In this document: in pieces, positions 10,950 to 21,645 of the stretch
How positions within the stretch are numbered: the first letter of the stretch is position 1
How the letters are laid out: the number at the start of each line of letters is the position of its first letter
NCBI RefSeq assembly: GCF_001642475.1
Contig: NW_019174044.1
Location: 1-64,000 of the forward strand
Direction of reading: 5' to 3'
Source of the DNA: Fonsecaea monophora
Taxonomy: Eukaryota; Ascomycota; Eurotiomycetes; Chaetothyriales; Herpotrichiellaceae
Length of the DNA stretch: 64,000 nucleotides
Notes under the pieces: model-generated
Seen by the model: only the letters and a program-made list of their open reading frames with translations
The model's database searches: none
What the model was told of the DNA's origin: nothing
Position numbers and translations under genes: made by a program

Positions 10950-13795
10950 TGTTTCTCTGGAATGACGCCGTTCTCACGGGAGAGATCTGGTCTTTGTAGG
11001 GCGCAGGGCGGGTGGCCTCCAGGACATGGCTGCCTCATCGATAGACAGATAAAGAGGTAAAGTGTTCGAGTCGAAACGCACGAGTTGGCGAGTACTTGGC
11101 AAGCTCTTGCAGTCGATCACTCACACAGGACCTCGGAAAGACTGGTTTTACTCCTGGTGGCTCACCCATTAAACAGAACTACCAAAGCTGGGGCCCCGCA
11201 GAAAACAGAGACAACCCCTCACAAATTCACACTTCACCTCGGTTCTTCCAGCGGTTGGTTACTTGGATCCTTTGGCCCATGACCACCATACCGATGTTCG
11301 GAGACGGTTGTGGCTCCCAGTTTACATTTGAAGGCAGATAAATCCGGCACCAGGAACGGATATCAACATCAGTCATGAATGGCAAGCGAGACGGCGAGGC
11401 GCTATGTATGTGTTGTGCGCTCCGTCCTTAAGAAGTGCAAAGCCCCCACGCCTCCCTTTCATCGTACACATACATCAGCCGGCGATTGCCCGAACGTTGC
11501 GGCGTGCGTTGCGCGTGGCTTAAGAGCCGGTTACACTCTCAAGGAGAGTCATTTCTGAGGACGCACAGTAGTAGAGTACCAAGAGTACTTGATATGGATC
11601 GACAATTCCAGCACATACCGAGCAAGGGCTTCGGGAGACGTGATTTCCGTTGTACAAGTGCCGTAAGTGTCGAGTCAACCGCATACCGGACTTGGTGCTT
11701 CTGCCACCTTCACACCCCTCCCTCGTTCTCCGCATCTTTTCTGAACCATGTTAATAGTCCTGCTCAAAAACTTATTCCTCATTGACATAGAGTACATCTC
11801 TGAAAATCGTGACGCAGACCATTGCCAATTTTTGTCCATTGAATCTCTCAAGATTTTGATCCAACTTCCTCTTTGGGCATATGACCCAACCTCTGGAGTA
11901 TTAAGCTTGAAGAACTCTGCTCTTGCCCACATGTACCCAATACTCGTAGATCTGTTGATAATGGGGCAGGCAAGGCCAAAAAGGGGTTCTAGTCAGGGTC
12001 CTGATTGTTCCCTGATCTGCCGGAGAATTCTTGGATGTCGCTGTGACTTTCTGATTGGCGATGGTCCAATGGGGCTGCTGAGAAGCGAACCAGTGCGATG
12101 GTTGCCGACTTAACCGGAGCCAAAAGCCGTGATGATGTCAATAGGGGTGGGACAGACCGGCGGTGGGTAGCCTAGAACTTTTGATGGACATGAGATTTAC
12201 CGCATCCATAGTAGGTGGCACTTTTAAGCATATCAGGTCTTGACCCAACCCCTTGCGGACCTTCCAGATCTGACCTGCTCAAGGGGTCTCTGTAAGTCAG
12301 CGATCTCATTCTGTCTGCTCAATCAAGGCGGAAACAGTGTGGAGACCAGATCTGCCGGAGTCCTGTGCACTGAGAGTGATTGTTTTTAATTCTCTCTGGG
12401 AAAGAATTCTGACGCGTCTGTGTTCGGCAAGGGCAGTTCGGGGCGCTCGGTCCCTTGTTTGTACTCGTCCTCTGTGACTAGCACGACTGCGTTAAGGTCC
12501 AATCAAATAGGACTGATGGCGCATCTGCAGGGCAGTGGGTAGCCGGAGGAGAGTCTTTCCAAGGCCTAGACCGTGGCTACAACTAGGTTTGTCCAACGAC
12601 ATGTCTCCATCTCCATTCTTTTTTCTCTTGTGCTCACACTCTGACAAAACGCTCACTTAGGGACCCCCAGGGCTTTTGCTGACGCCCGTGAAAGGTTCTT
12701 TCCGGAGGGATCAATGCCACTGGCGTCATGCCACATGCGGTCTGCAGTAACTTAGTCTGTGGTTTGTATTATTAAAACAACTTCCACATTTTCGCATACC
12801 CGCGCCAAACGGGTCCTTTCTGGCATGGGAACATCTCTGGGCCAAGTGTCCTCTAAGGTGTCTTGCCCATGTGGCTCCCTCCCCTTGAGAATCAGGGAGT
12901 GTGTCTCAATGGCACGTAGCACCCCAGCAGGATTTGTCCGAACTGCATGTGAGCTGAAAGCTGAGCTCCTGGCGCAGATGGGGCGGTCGTCCAGTCTGCC
13001 TCGGCCACTTGAGTGCCCTGTGTACGAGTATTAGGTACGAGGTACAAAAACCTACTTGTAGGTAAATAAAGTTGAAAGCAGACAAAGTCAAAAAAGATTT
13101 GGTACGATTTTCCTGTGACGAAGAAGTTTGTGGCACCGGTGGCACGTAGTAGTTTGGCCAAAGAAATTCTTCAGAAACTCTGACCAAGGCTCCAAGCACT
13201 GACGGCCTTCGTCCACCGTATTCCACACTCCCTGTCCGCTTCTCCAGAACATAATGCAACTCTACCCTAATCAAGAATCCCGCTGCACGGTCTCACTTTG
13301 ATTGCGCACCTACCTGGAGACGGAGACTCGTATTTCGTCTTGGGACAGCCTACGCCCTCCCCCTCCAGCTGCCCTTTCCCTGGCCCGTCTCCGATCCTTG
13401 ACTTACCAGCACCAGTGCCAGCACTCCTCGACTATTCTACCTATTTTCACCAAATTCCTTCGACTTCTCTCAATCTCTCCTCTCCCTCTTAGACAACAAG
13501 TCCCTCTACCCTACGGCCCTCTACCCTTTGCGCGCCGTTTACCAGAAAGATAGCCAGTAACACGCCTGCAGCCCAGTATCGGACCTGCGTTGCGACAAGT
13601 CGTTGCCTGCTCCACGATCCTTATCTTGGACCTGGCTACATCATTGTTCGACCTACGACGAATGAAGCCTTTGGCACCATCGAACTGCATTCGCAACAGA
13701 AGGCTCGCGACCGGCAGACTCTACGAATGTCTATGAGAACAAATATACCCCCAAGACATCAGAGCCAGGTGTTTCAAAGTGGACGATAACACCAA
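10950..13795. other. Long gene-free stretch between divergent genes
   Basis: Lies between the start of the CoA ligase (minus) and the start of the histidine kinase (plus). Open frames up to about 120 codons occur but none looks like protein or has paired splice signals. The last 500 bases are rich in CT and AC and look like a long leader of the kinase gene. No tRNA, repeat array or transposon was recognised. Confidence 0.4.
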
Positions 13796-16474
13796 ATGGC
13801 AGTGATGGCTGAACCACCTGATCCTAAGCCGTCTCTGCCGCTCATTGAACGGCAATCATTATGCCTCCCTAGCGTTGAGCCCGGTGTGCCAGCCCAATAC
13901 GGAGAAGATGGATTTCTTCAGAACCTCGCAAGGCATTTCCCCTCTCCTGAGAACAATGCCCTCGAGAAATTGGTGCAGCTAAAGCGAGAACTCAAAATGG
14001 CGGACACCGAATCATTCTGGCAAAAGCTGATGGAGGGCATGACGGAGATTTGCCATGCGCAATACGGATTTGTTGCAAAGCGGATACTGTCAGACGACCA
14101 CCATTCGGCGGTAGAAATGCCCCCGTTTGGCGAATCAGGCTCATGTCTTCTGGGTGTTGCTTTCTATTACAACGACGGCGACAAGCAGAAAGCCATGCAT
14201 CGTGACTATAAGTATCTTGCTTGGGGTTCGCCCTGTGCCTACATGAAGCACGACAAAGTCTTTCTAATTCCGGAGCACATGAGTTCGTTCATTACTCATA
14301 ATCCTAATGCCCTTCCTTTCCCTGCAGAAGGCTACATTGGAATCCCCTTGTTTGCAGAAGGGAAGTGCTTTGCCCATTTCGGTATGATGTGGACACAAGA
14401 AGGTCTTGACCGGCGCGAGACTACCTGGAGTTACACGGAACTCCTGCTGCATTCATTGGAGGACATGATCGTCGAGCGTCTTTTGAGCGGCCAGGGGTTT
14501 GTAAAGCCTCGGAATCGAAGTACCAACACAGCCAGGCTGACCCATGTCATCCCGCGTGAAGCCGTCACTCCTGGGACCCAGTCCCTAAAGCCATATGCGA
14601 AAAGTCTGTCTCATGAATTAAGGACGCCAATGCAAGGGGTAGTGGGAATGCTGGACGTTATGCATGCAACGGTACAGGAACAGATTGAGGGTGTCTCGGA
14701 TATCTCTCTGCGCCAGGTGTTTCGGGGTCTACGAGAGAATATCGAGACCATCCAAGACAGTGCGAAACGAGCCGTTGAAGCTGCTGATAATGTCGTCCAT
14801 GCCTACGACATGAATATGCAAATTCCCGATACTCCCTCGAATGAAAACGAATCCCCAGCAGCCACATCCACAGGTTACTTTGATTACAAACCTCCTAGGC
14901 TGATTGAAGGGAGTGATATCCATTTCAATCCCTACAAGCGCCGCCGAAGTAGTCCGACATCCTGGCAATTCGGTAACGCCACTAAGATGCGACAACTTGG
15001 ATCATCACATCGTGTTGACGTCTCTCCTAAGAGTAACACAGGCAAGTTCCCAACCCCACAGACGCTCTCTTCAGATGAACGCGTCCCCACGATCATCACT
15101 CCCGTACAGGATTGCAACACACCTGGGGATCTGCCTACACCTTCAACCAAGCTATCGTCGACAGAGAGTGACCCGTTACCAACACCAGGGTTGAAACACT
15201 GTCGGATTCGAACTCTGATACCCTTGGTGATCTACGACTCTTTACGTGTCGGAGGCAGGCCCGATTCGGCTATAGGAGAACCCACTGATTTGGGCGAACG
15301 AATCGTGGTGAGGTCGCGCTCATCAAATGGCCATATTTCCCAGAAAATCATCGAATGGTCAGTGGCTGCAGATGTGCCCGAGACTATATTTGCAGACGAA
15401 CGCGACCTGACCAAATTGGTATCGGCTGTGCTGCTGAACGCCATCAAGTTCACAGAGCAGGGCAGCATTACTTTGCATGCCCGACTTTCAAAGACGCACC
15501 GATTCTTGATTATCAAGTGCAAGGATACCGGCGATGGGATTCCAGAAGACTTTCAACCCGAGTTATTTAAACCATTCTCGCGAGAAGACGACTCGTTGAC
15601 CAGGTCCAAGGAAGGCCTCGGCCTTGGTCTTTTAGTTGCCAAAGGACTGGCTCGTCGTCTTGGCGGCGACATCGTCCTCGTGGCTTCAGAGGTGTCGGGC
15701 CCAAACAAAGGTTCTGAGTTCGAGATTAAGGTTCCTTTCGAGCCTAACGAGAGCGCGACAAGTCGTTCTGGCACCCCTGGTAGTAGGACCCCAGAAGGCT
15801 CAAAAAGTGTCTCCCAACCAGCTACTACACTAGCACCTCCAGATTCGTCGCCCAACGCCCACAAGCATTCTCGACCCTCAAGAATAACAATGCCGTCGAC
15901 TGAAGAATATAGCTCCCGTGGACCACGGACTCCAGCCCGGATTAGTCCCCTCAAGAAGGACACGTACGACCGGCACCTGGCACAGAAGCATCCTCTGACA
16001 TTCTTGGTTGCGGAAGATAATAAGATTAACCGTAAATTGCTGGTGAATATGCTCGGCAAGCTAGGCTACAAGGATGTGCACGAAGCCTTTGATGGGAAGG
16101 AGGCAGTGAGGATTATGCGGGAAATACACAATAAGGGACGAAGTTGCGGAAAATCGTACGGGAAACGATCCAACAAAAAGGTCGATGTTGTCTTGATGGA
16201 CCTCTGGATGCCCGAAATGGATGGTTACCAAGCAACCGAGCATATATTAGAGATGTTCCAACATTCTCAAGGCGAGGAAGGATCCGACTGTGGCGGCATG
16301 ACTCCTCCCATCGTCTTAGCTGTCAGTGCCGATGTCACTGACGAGGCCATTGACCGGGCGACAAAGACTGGGATGGAAGGGTTCATGACGAAGCCGTACA
16401 AGTTGGCTGACTTACAGAAACTGATTGTTGAATTCTGCGTTCGAAGCGAAGGCGTTGTTTCTACCTCGGGTTGA
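13796..16474 (+). CDS. Hybrid histidine kinase with receiver domain
   Basis: A two-component sensor kinase of 892 residues without introns and without membrane spans, so cytosolic. Residues ~50-240 form a GAF-like sensory region. The phospho-accepting His is in SLSHELRTPMQG (His273). A low-complexity Ser/Thr/Pro insertion of roughly 130 residues separates the dimerisation helices from the ATPase domain. That domain has an N box (LLNAIKFTEQG), a G1 box (DTGDGIP), an F box (LFKPFS) and a G2 box (GLGLGLL). The C-terminal receiver has EDN, the phospho-accepting Asp in LMDLWMPEMDG (Asp802) and the conserved Lys in MTKPYK. It should feed the fungal Ypd1 phosphorelay. I think it resembles the Fos-1/TcsA-like soluble kinases, but group assignment needs phylogeny. 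A second ATG lies three codons downstream of the start used. Confidence 0.93.
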   Translation: MAVMAEPPDPKPSLPLIERQSLCLPSVEPGVPAQYGEDGFLQNLARHFPSPENNALEKLVQLKRELKMADTESFWQKLMEGMTEICHAQYGFVAKRILSDDHHSAVEMPPFGESGSCLLGVAFYYNDGDKQKAMHRDYKYLAWGSPCAYMKHDKVFLIPEHMSSFITHNPNALPFPAEGYIGIPLFAEGKCFAHFGMMWTQEGLDRRETTWSYTELLLHSLEDMIVERLLSGQGFVKPRNRSTNTARLTHVIPREAVTPGTQSLKPYAKSLSHELRTPMQGVVGMLDVMHATVQEQIEGVSDISLRQVFRGLRENIETIQDSAKRAVEAADNVVHAYDMNMQIPDTPSNENESPAATSTGYFDYKPPRLIEGSDIHFNPYKRRRSSPTSWQFGNATKMRQLGSSHRVDVSPKSNTGKFPTPQTLSSDERVPTIITPVQDCNTPGDLPTPSTKLSSTESDPLPTPGLKHCRIRTLIPLVIYDSLRVGGRPDSAIGEPTDLGERIVVRSRSSNGHISQKIIEWSVAADVPETIFADERDLTKLVSAVLLNAIKFTEQGSITLHARLSKTHRFLIIKCKDTGDGIPEDFQPELFKPFSREDDSLTRSKEGLGLGLLVAKGLARRLGGDIVLVASEVSGPNKGSEFEIKVPFEPNESATSRSGTPGSRTPEGSKSVSQPATTLAPPDSSPNAHKHSRPSRITMPSTEEYSSRGPRTPARISPLKKDTYDRHLAQKHPLTFLVAEDNKINRKLLVNMLGKLGYKDVHEAFDGKEAVRIMREIHNKGRSCGKSYGKRSNKKVDVVLMDLWMPEMDGYQATEHILEMFQHSQGEEGSDCGGMTPPIVLAVSADVTDEAIDRATKTGMEGFMTKPYKLADLQKLIVEFCVRSEGVVSTSG

Positions 16475-17394
16475 TAGAGGAGGTTTTGAAACTGAAGAGA
16501 GTGTGTGTCAGGTCTCCTCTGGGTAGAGGTCAAGTCGTTCCTTCGGTGATCTTGTATATATTTTATAAGATGCGTTATATGTCACGAGATACATGACGAG
16601 ATGGTTAGAGACAATGTGATACCCATTAATGACCGAATTTTAAGAGTCTGGAATTCGAGACATGGACCGCACAAGTACAAGTCAATTGATGTATGGCCGT
16701 CTTCGCACGACGGACCTGCGCTGTAGCTGTAGTCTCAAGGTGTATGAAATGGAATTGAGTACGAGTGGGACTTGGAAACAGTGTTGTTTGTTGTTTGTAT
16801 GTGGCCAATCAAGACACTTCATCTATTACTACATATTAACTTCTCTGCTTCTCCAGGCACCATCCAAGAAACTAGAATCATTCACCACTCTCTGCTGTAT
16901 CCATACACATCCTCAAACACGGCATAAGACCTCCCTTTTGTTGACTCCTGAAGTCTGTCTGTATGTTTGACACGCCTCCCACGCTTGACAGACTATACTA
17001 CTGGGCTCGCCACCTCCAGTAAGATCTCGAGAAAGAAGTCGAAGATGCCTACTCCCTTGGACAAAGCAATGCAATCTCGTGTATGTGCTACCTCATCACC
17101 TACTCAATCCTCTGACTCAATGGCTTGACGCTTGAATTTGTCACTGTCTTGATGTTGCACTCGAGTCCTGGTGACTTGCAGTGCCCCAACTGATATGGTC
17201 ACCAGAATCTATTCTTCGGTTTGCATTCCCCACTTCTACTGTCTGGATTCTGATCTCAGGGATCTTGATTTGCCTTGTAACCCTGGATGAGTCCTTATAA
17301 GGCCAACGGAACCGCCAAAATTGCTGTCGCCAGCTCCCTGTGTCCTTTACAAATCCCCAACCCACACAACACCTCATTCGACCCAAAGCGAGGA
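16475..17394. other. Intergenic, no certain gene
   Basis: Holds the 3' flank of the histidine kinase and the upstream region of the small membrane protein gene. An ATG at 17045 followed by a GTATGT donor-like site begins a short open stretch, but I could not build a convincing gene from it. Confidence 0.35.
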
Positions 17395-17840
17395 ATGGCG
17401 CCTGACTTTTACTATCTCTTCCTAGGCTTTGCGGGATTAGTGACTCTGGCATCACTATGGAATATGTGGGGTGGAGATATATTCCCTGCCGAGGGTGATC
17501 CTACGGGTGGTATGGTCCTGTCCTGCTTCCTAACAGCGTCTTTGGTGGCTGGCTTGAATATCATAGCACCAAGCTATTGAGCTAATCGACATACGCAGAT
17601 CCGGAATACTGGACCGAAACAGAGTTGAGGCGGTGGCTGAAGCTGGTAAGTCAGCGGTTGCGCTCTGAATGCTTTGCCGCTTGATCAGCCTGCAAAAAGT
17701 CAATCGCGCCGAGACTGACACTCATGTTCAAGAGGAATTTAGCGCCTGACACCAAAATGACCAGGCCAGAGCTTTTGGAACGAGTCAAGGCGAATATGAG
17801 AACGCAGACGACTTCTTTGAACGCCGAGCGACGGGGCTGA
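17395..17840 (+). CDS. Small single-span membrane protein, three exons
   Basis: An 89-residue protein built from exons 17395-17509, 17599-17645 and 17733-17840. The junctions use a GTATGG donor with a TACGCAG acceptor, and a GTAAGT donor with a TTCAAG acceptor, and keep one open frame. The N-terminus is a hydrophobic span (YYLFLGFAGLVTLASLW) right after the start. The middle is acidic and Gly/Pro-rich. The C-terminal half reads YWTETELRRWL ... TRPELLERVKANM, resembling the short helix-extended-loop-helix (HeH/Ish1/SAP-like) repeat found in some fungal envelope proteins. I recall similar small proteins in other filamentous fungi but no function. An in-frame upstream ATG at 17287 would add 36 residues of poor quality, so the later start was used. 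Confidence 0.65.
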
Positions 17841-18298
17841 CGGGCAACATGTCGAAGACCGCAAATGAAACTGACATTTCATGGACAGATGGAAAGGTAT
17901 TGCATGGATTATGTTTCAAGATTAAAGGACCGGGGGCCGCAGGTGGGATGATTGGGAATGATTTCGAATGTGAATGAACATATGCTCTAGTCCGAATGTT
18001 GTTCTCCATTTCTCCGCGATTATCTGTACTTGTATTGGAATGAATGCATGGAATTGAGGCTGAGAGGCTACCTGGCCAATGTCGCCACTCCGCCACCTGG
18101 AGAGGCTGCGAGGCTCAGCCTCGCCGCCTTGCCGTCGATCGCGGACTCCAAATAGTGATGCGGAGAAAACTGCAAATGTTGCTCATCCATGCTGTAGCTT
18201 TCGAAAACTAATTATTGGAGCGAATGAATACGTGGGCCTGCACATGTTGACCCGACTCTCGTGCGCACATCTAACTCTTGAACTCTCCCCACCCCAGC
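17841..18298. other. Intergenic
   Basis: 3' flank of the small membrane protein gene and promoter of the methionyl-tRNA synthetase gene. Nothing further is recognised. Confidence 0.4.
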
Positions 18299-20242
18299 AT
18301 GCTCGCTCTCGAGCGCAACGCTCATAGTTTCTTCCTCCAATGTCGAGCTTCTGCGCGATGTCAACCATGGCGACCGGTTCTGCCTCGTGGAAATTCTCAA
18401 CGGCGCACCCTCGCAGCAGCGATTGAACCAGAAAGCTCTATAAATGCTCATGCTCATGCTCTGGCAGGGAAACCTTACTATGTGACAACGCCCATATTCT
18501 ACGTCAATTCAGGCATGTGTTTGATCGTCTTTCGCTTCAGATGGCAGCTGACTGACTTTACACGTTGCAGCACCCCATGTCGGCCACCTCTACACGTTGG
18601 TCCTCGCCGATGTTCTCAAACGCTGGGCAAAGCTTCGCGGTGATACGAGGGCGACCCTCCTGACCGGAACCGATGAACATGGAATGAAGGTGCAAAAGGC
18701 TGCTCAAAAGGCAAACACCGATGTCAAGCTGTTCTGCGATCATCACGCCGAGCAGTTCAAGGCATTATGTGACGCAGCCAACATCGACTACGACCGTTTC
18801 ATCCGAACCACGGACGAGGACCATAAGGAGGTTGTCAGATATGTCTGGGAAGAGCTGAATCGCGCGGGATTTATCTACGAAGCCAAGCACGAGGGCTGGT
18901 ACTCGGTCAGCGACGAGACTTTTTATCCCTCAACTCAAGTCCACAAAGTCCTCGATCCGTCAACAGGTATAACGAAGATTGTCTCCATCGAGACCGGGAA
19001 AGATGTCGAATGGACTTCGGAGATGAATTACCATTTCAGGCTGTCCGAATTTCAGGCTCCGTTGCTAAAGTACTACGAGAACCATGCGGGCGCTATTGTC
19101 CCAAAGCAGCGCATGGCCTTCATCATGGACGAGATTCGAAGTGGACTCAAAGATCTGTCTGTTTCCAGACCTTCATCGCGGTTGACTTGGGGAATTCAGG
19201 TTCCGGGCGACGAGAGCCAGACCATCTACGTTTGGCTCGATGCGTTATTCAATTACTTGACCATGACGGGATATCCGTTCGTCAACAGAAATGACGCCAA
19301 CATGATGTGGCCCCCGAATTGTCAAGTCATCGGCAAAGACATCATCCGTTTTCACACCATTTACTGGCCTGCTTTCCTCATGGCTTTGAATCTTCCTGTG
19401 GCGGATAGATTCCTGACCCATGCTCATTGGACAATGAACAACGAAAAAATGTCCAAGTCGGCCGGCAACGGGGTCAATCCGTTCTACGCCATGGACCGAT
19501 TTGGAGTGGACTGTATCCGTTTCTTCATGGCACACAACGGGGGTATTGTTGACGATGCCACGTACGACAACTCATTCATTGAAGAGACGTACAATCACTT
19601 ACTCAGAGGTGGACTCGGCAATCTCATTCATCGCGTCTACAAGAGCAAGCACTTCGATGTCCGTGGGGCTGTGAAATTGGTCAAAGAGGACGAAAATTTC
19701 TCAAAGTTCATCACTCGAGACCAATGGAGCGCCAGTGACCTGGAGATGAAGGCCATTCATGCCAACCTACGAGGTCACCATGCCAGACTATGCTCTGTGA
19801 GAGAAATCGCAGACAACCACATGAATGAACCGGATCCACGGAAAGCTGTACAGTCAATCTGTGAGCTGATCGGGGAGGTAAGGCATAATTTCACATGTTA
19901 CGGTTGAAGTCGCAGAGCTGACCAATTTCGCAGACAAACAAGCTCTTCCACAATTCTGAAGTCTGGAAGTTGATCAAGAGTACAGATCCCGAAACAAGGC
20001 ATATAGCGAACTACATCCTTTTTACCAGCGCGGACTCTATCCGAATCATGGCTATTCTCCTCCAACCGTTTATGCCTCAAAGAATGAAAGCCGCCCTGGA
20101 TTTGATGGAAGTCAACGAATCACGGCGGACGTTTGACGATGCGGTTTTCGGTGCTGATTTCACGTATGGTCCTCCAGCGCTAGGACCTGATGCAAAGGCA
20201 TCGACTGAAGTCGTCTTCCCAATGCTCTTGTCTGTTCATTGA
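18299..20242 (+). CDS. MSM1: Mitochondrial methionyl-tRNA synthetase
   Basis: Charges mitochondrial tRNA-Met with methionine. Exons 18299-18512, 18571-19877 and 19934-20242 give 609 residues. The N-terminal ~45 residues are rich in Arg, Ala and Ser with few acids, a mitochondrial presequence. The class I signature follows as PHVGH (the HIGH motif) after TTPIFYVNS, and the KMSKS loop is intact in NEKMSKSAGN. The rest matches the bacterial/mitochondrial MetRS core, ending with the helical anticodon-binding domain (ILLQPFMPQRM). The first intron begins with GC, not GT (AG|GCATGT), and falls in the codon before the HIGH motif. No GT donor there keeps the frame, so a GC-AG intron is the only consistent reading. 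The second intron is ordinary (GTAAGG ... TTCGCAG). The start is the first ATG in frame. Confidence 0.94.
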
Positions 20243-21645
20243 GAGACACAAAACAGTGCCATGAAAAGTCACAGCGTTGAGCATTATGATGCACCTATCC
20301 ACTGTCCATTCTGAAGTTGAGCCTGACCAACCCCCTCCATCCTTATCAAACCGGGACTCATTTCGGCGGTTCATCCCGTGGGATTGTCCTAACCACAAGC
20401 GCAATTCTCGACAGCTATCCCTAACGACGCGGAAAGTCCCACGCAAGTCCAACCGGATCCGAATATCCCTTCGCCCTGAAAGCCCGGCTGGACGAGGAGC
20501 CTGAGTCCCCCAACTCGATTTTGACTTATCGTACCTGCATCAGCGTTAGCGGAATCTGCCCTCACGAAAAGGATTTGGTTCGTGTTGCGTCAACGTGGTA
20601 TTTTGCGCCGTGCAAGATACCCACCCTATCTATGTATGTACCTTGAGACTGCCGGGCAGCTTTACACTTATCAGCTGCTCCCTGGGCTGGACACCTGATC
20701 CACGTCTTGTTCAATCTTTGGATATCAGAAATGGAAATTTTTTGGGCCCGAGCTAGGCAGCAGGGACACCACCACCTGGATCTGGGACGTCTCGTGTTTG
20801 GGGGGTGGGGGAGGGGAGGATCTAGTCTTTTCTACTTACTGCTGTTTTGTTTTACCACGCAGTCTTTATTCATTTTTCTTCTTTTGGTTATTATGCCGTC
20901 AGTTTGCCCACCCACTGCGCCATAGGGCATCCGCATTTCTTTTCGTCGGCTGTGTGGGAAATGCTGGCTTCGCACCTGTCTCTGCCACCAGAGTACGGGA
21001 CCCTAGCTGTCGACAGTCAAGATGGACCCAACAGATACATACTGGTCAGGTCCCAGGGACGACTCTGGGTTCGAAAACGAGGGCTGTTGGGTCAAGATCT
21101 GTGCGGCTGCCAAGACTCATGCATCGTGTAAAATAATACAGAAATACAGCGTCTACCTTTGGCTATGCCAAGTGGGTAGTGATCTGGTGGTTGACACTGA
21201 GGCAATCGGATTTAGATAGCGAGGAAGAAAAGATATAAGTTATCTGCTTCGAGTTTGGGGTCCACGGCATGCATCCCATTCAATGGCCCATCAAATTAAC
21301 TATATACAGATAAGAACCTAGGATGTTTCTATCCTAACTCTGGTCACGCTAGTTTCATGGCTCCTAAGCCTTACTAAGCCCTGTTCTCACCAAGGAGATA
21401 GTGTCGAGTCGAGCATGGGATTCTCATGGCTGTGAAACATGACCTCGCTCAAATCTTGATGGATGGGGAACCGGGATTCCCAGATATCCGGAGATCGAGT
21501 TCCAAGCCTCCTCATTGAACCCAAAAGCGGTCGACATTGAATGTCTATCGCTCTTCAGGGCTGTGGCAGCATTCTCCTTACATCGTACACTTGTCCTCGC
21601 CACCTAATGCCTTTGGACATGGAGTCGTCCGCTTCCATCGGTGCG
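20243..21645. other. Intergenic between convergent genes
   Basis: Lies between the 3' ends of the methionyl-tRNA synthetase (plus) and the amino acid transporter (minus), an unusually long convergent gap. No gene, RNA or mobile element is recognised. A G-rich stretch occurs near 20800-20820. Confidence 0.4.

Noticed and set aside
11435..12113. Genes in the gap between the CoA ligase and the histidine kinase
   Set aside because: The longest frames (about 116-121 codons) have no conserved motif, no signal peptide pattern and no matching splice sites.
17045..17302. A small membrane-protein gene starting at 17045
   Set aside because: The strong donor GTATGT at 17081 leads to a stop in every simple acceptor choice. 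A frame with a hydrophobic stretch is reached only by using a weaker donor three bases earlier.
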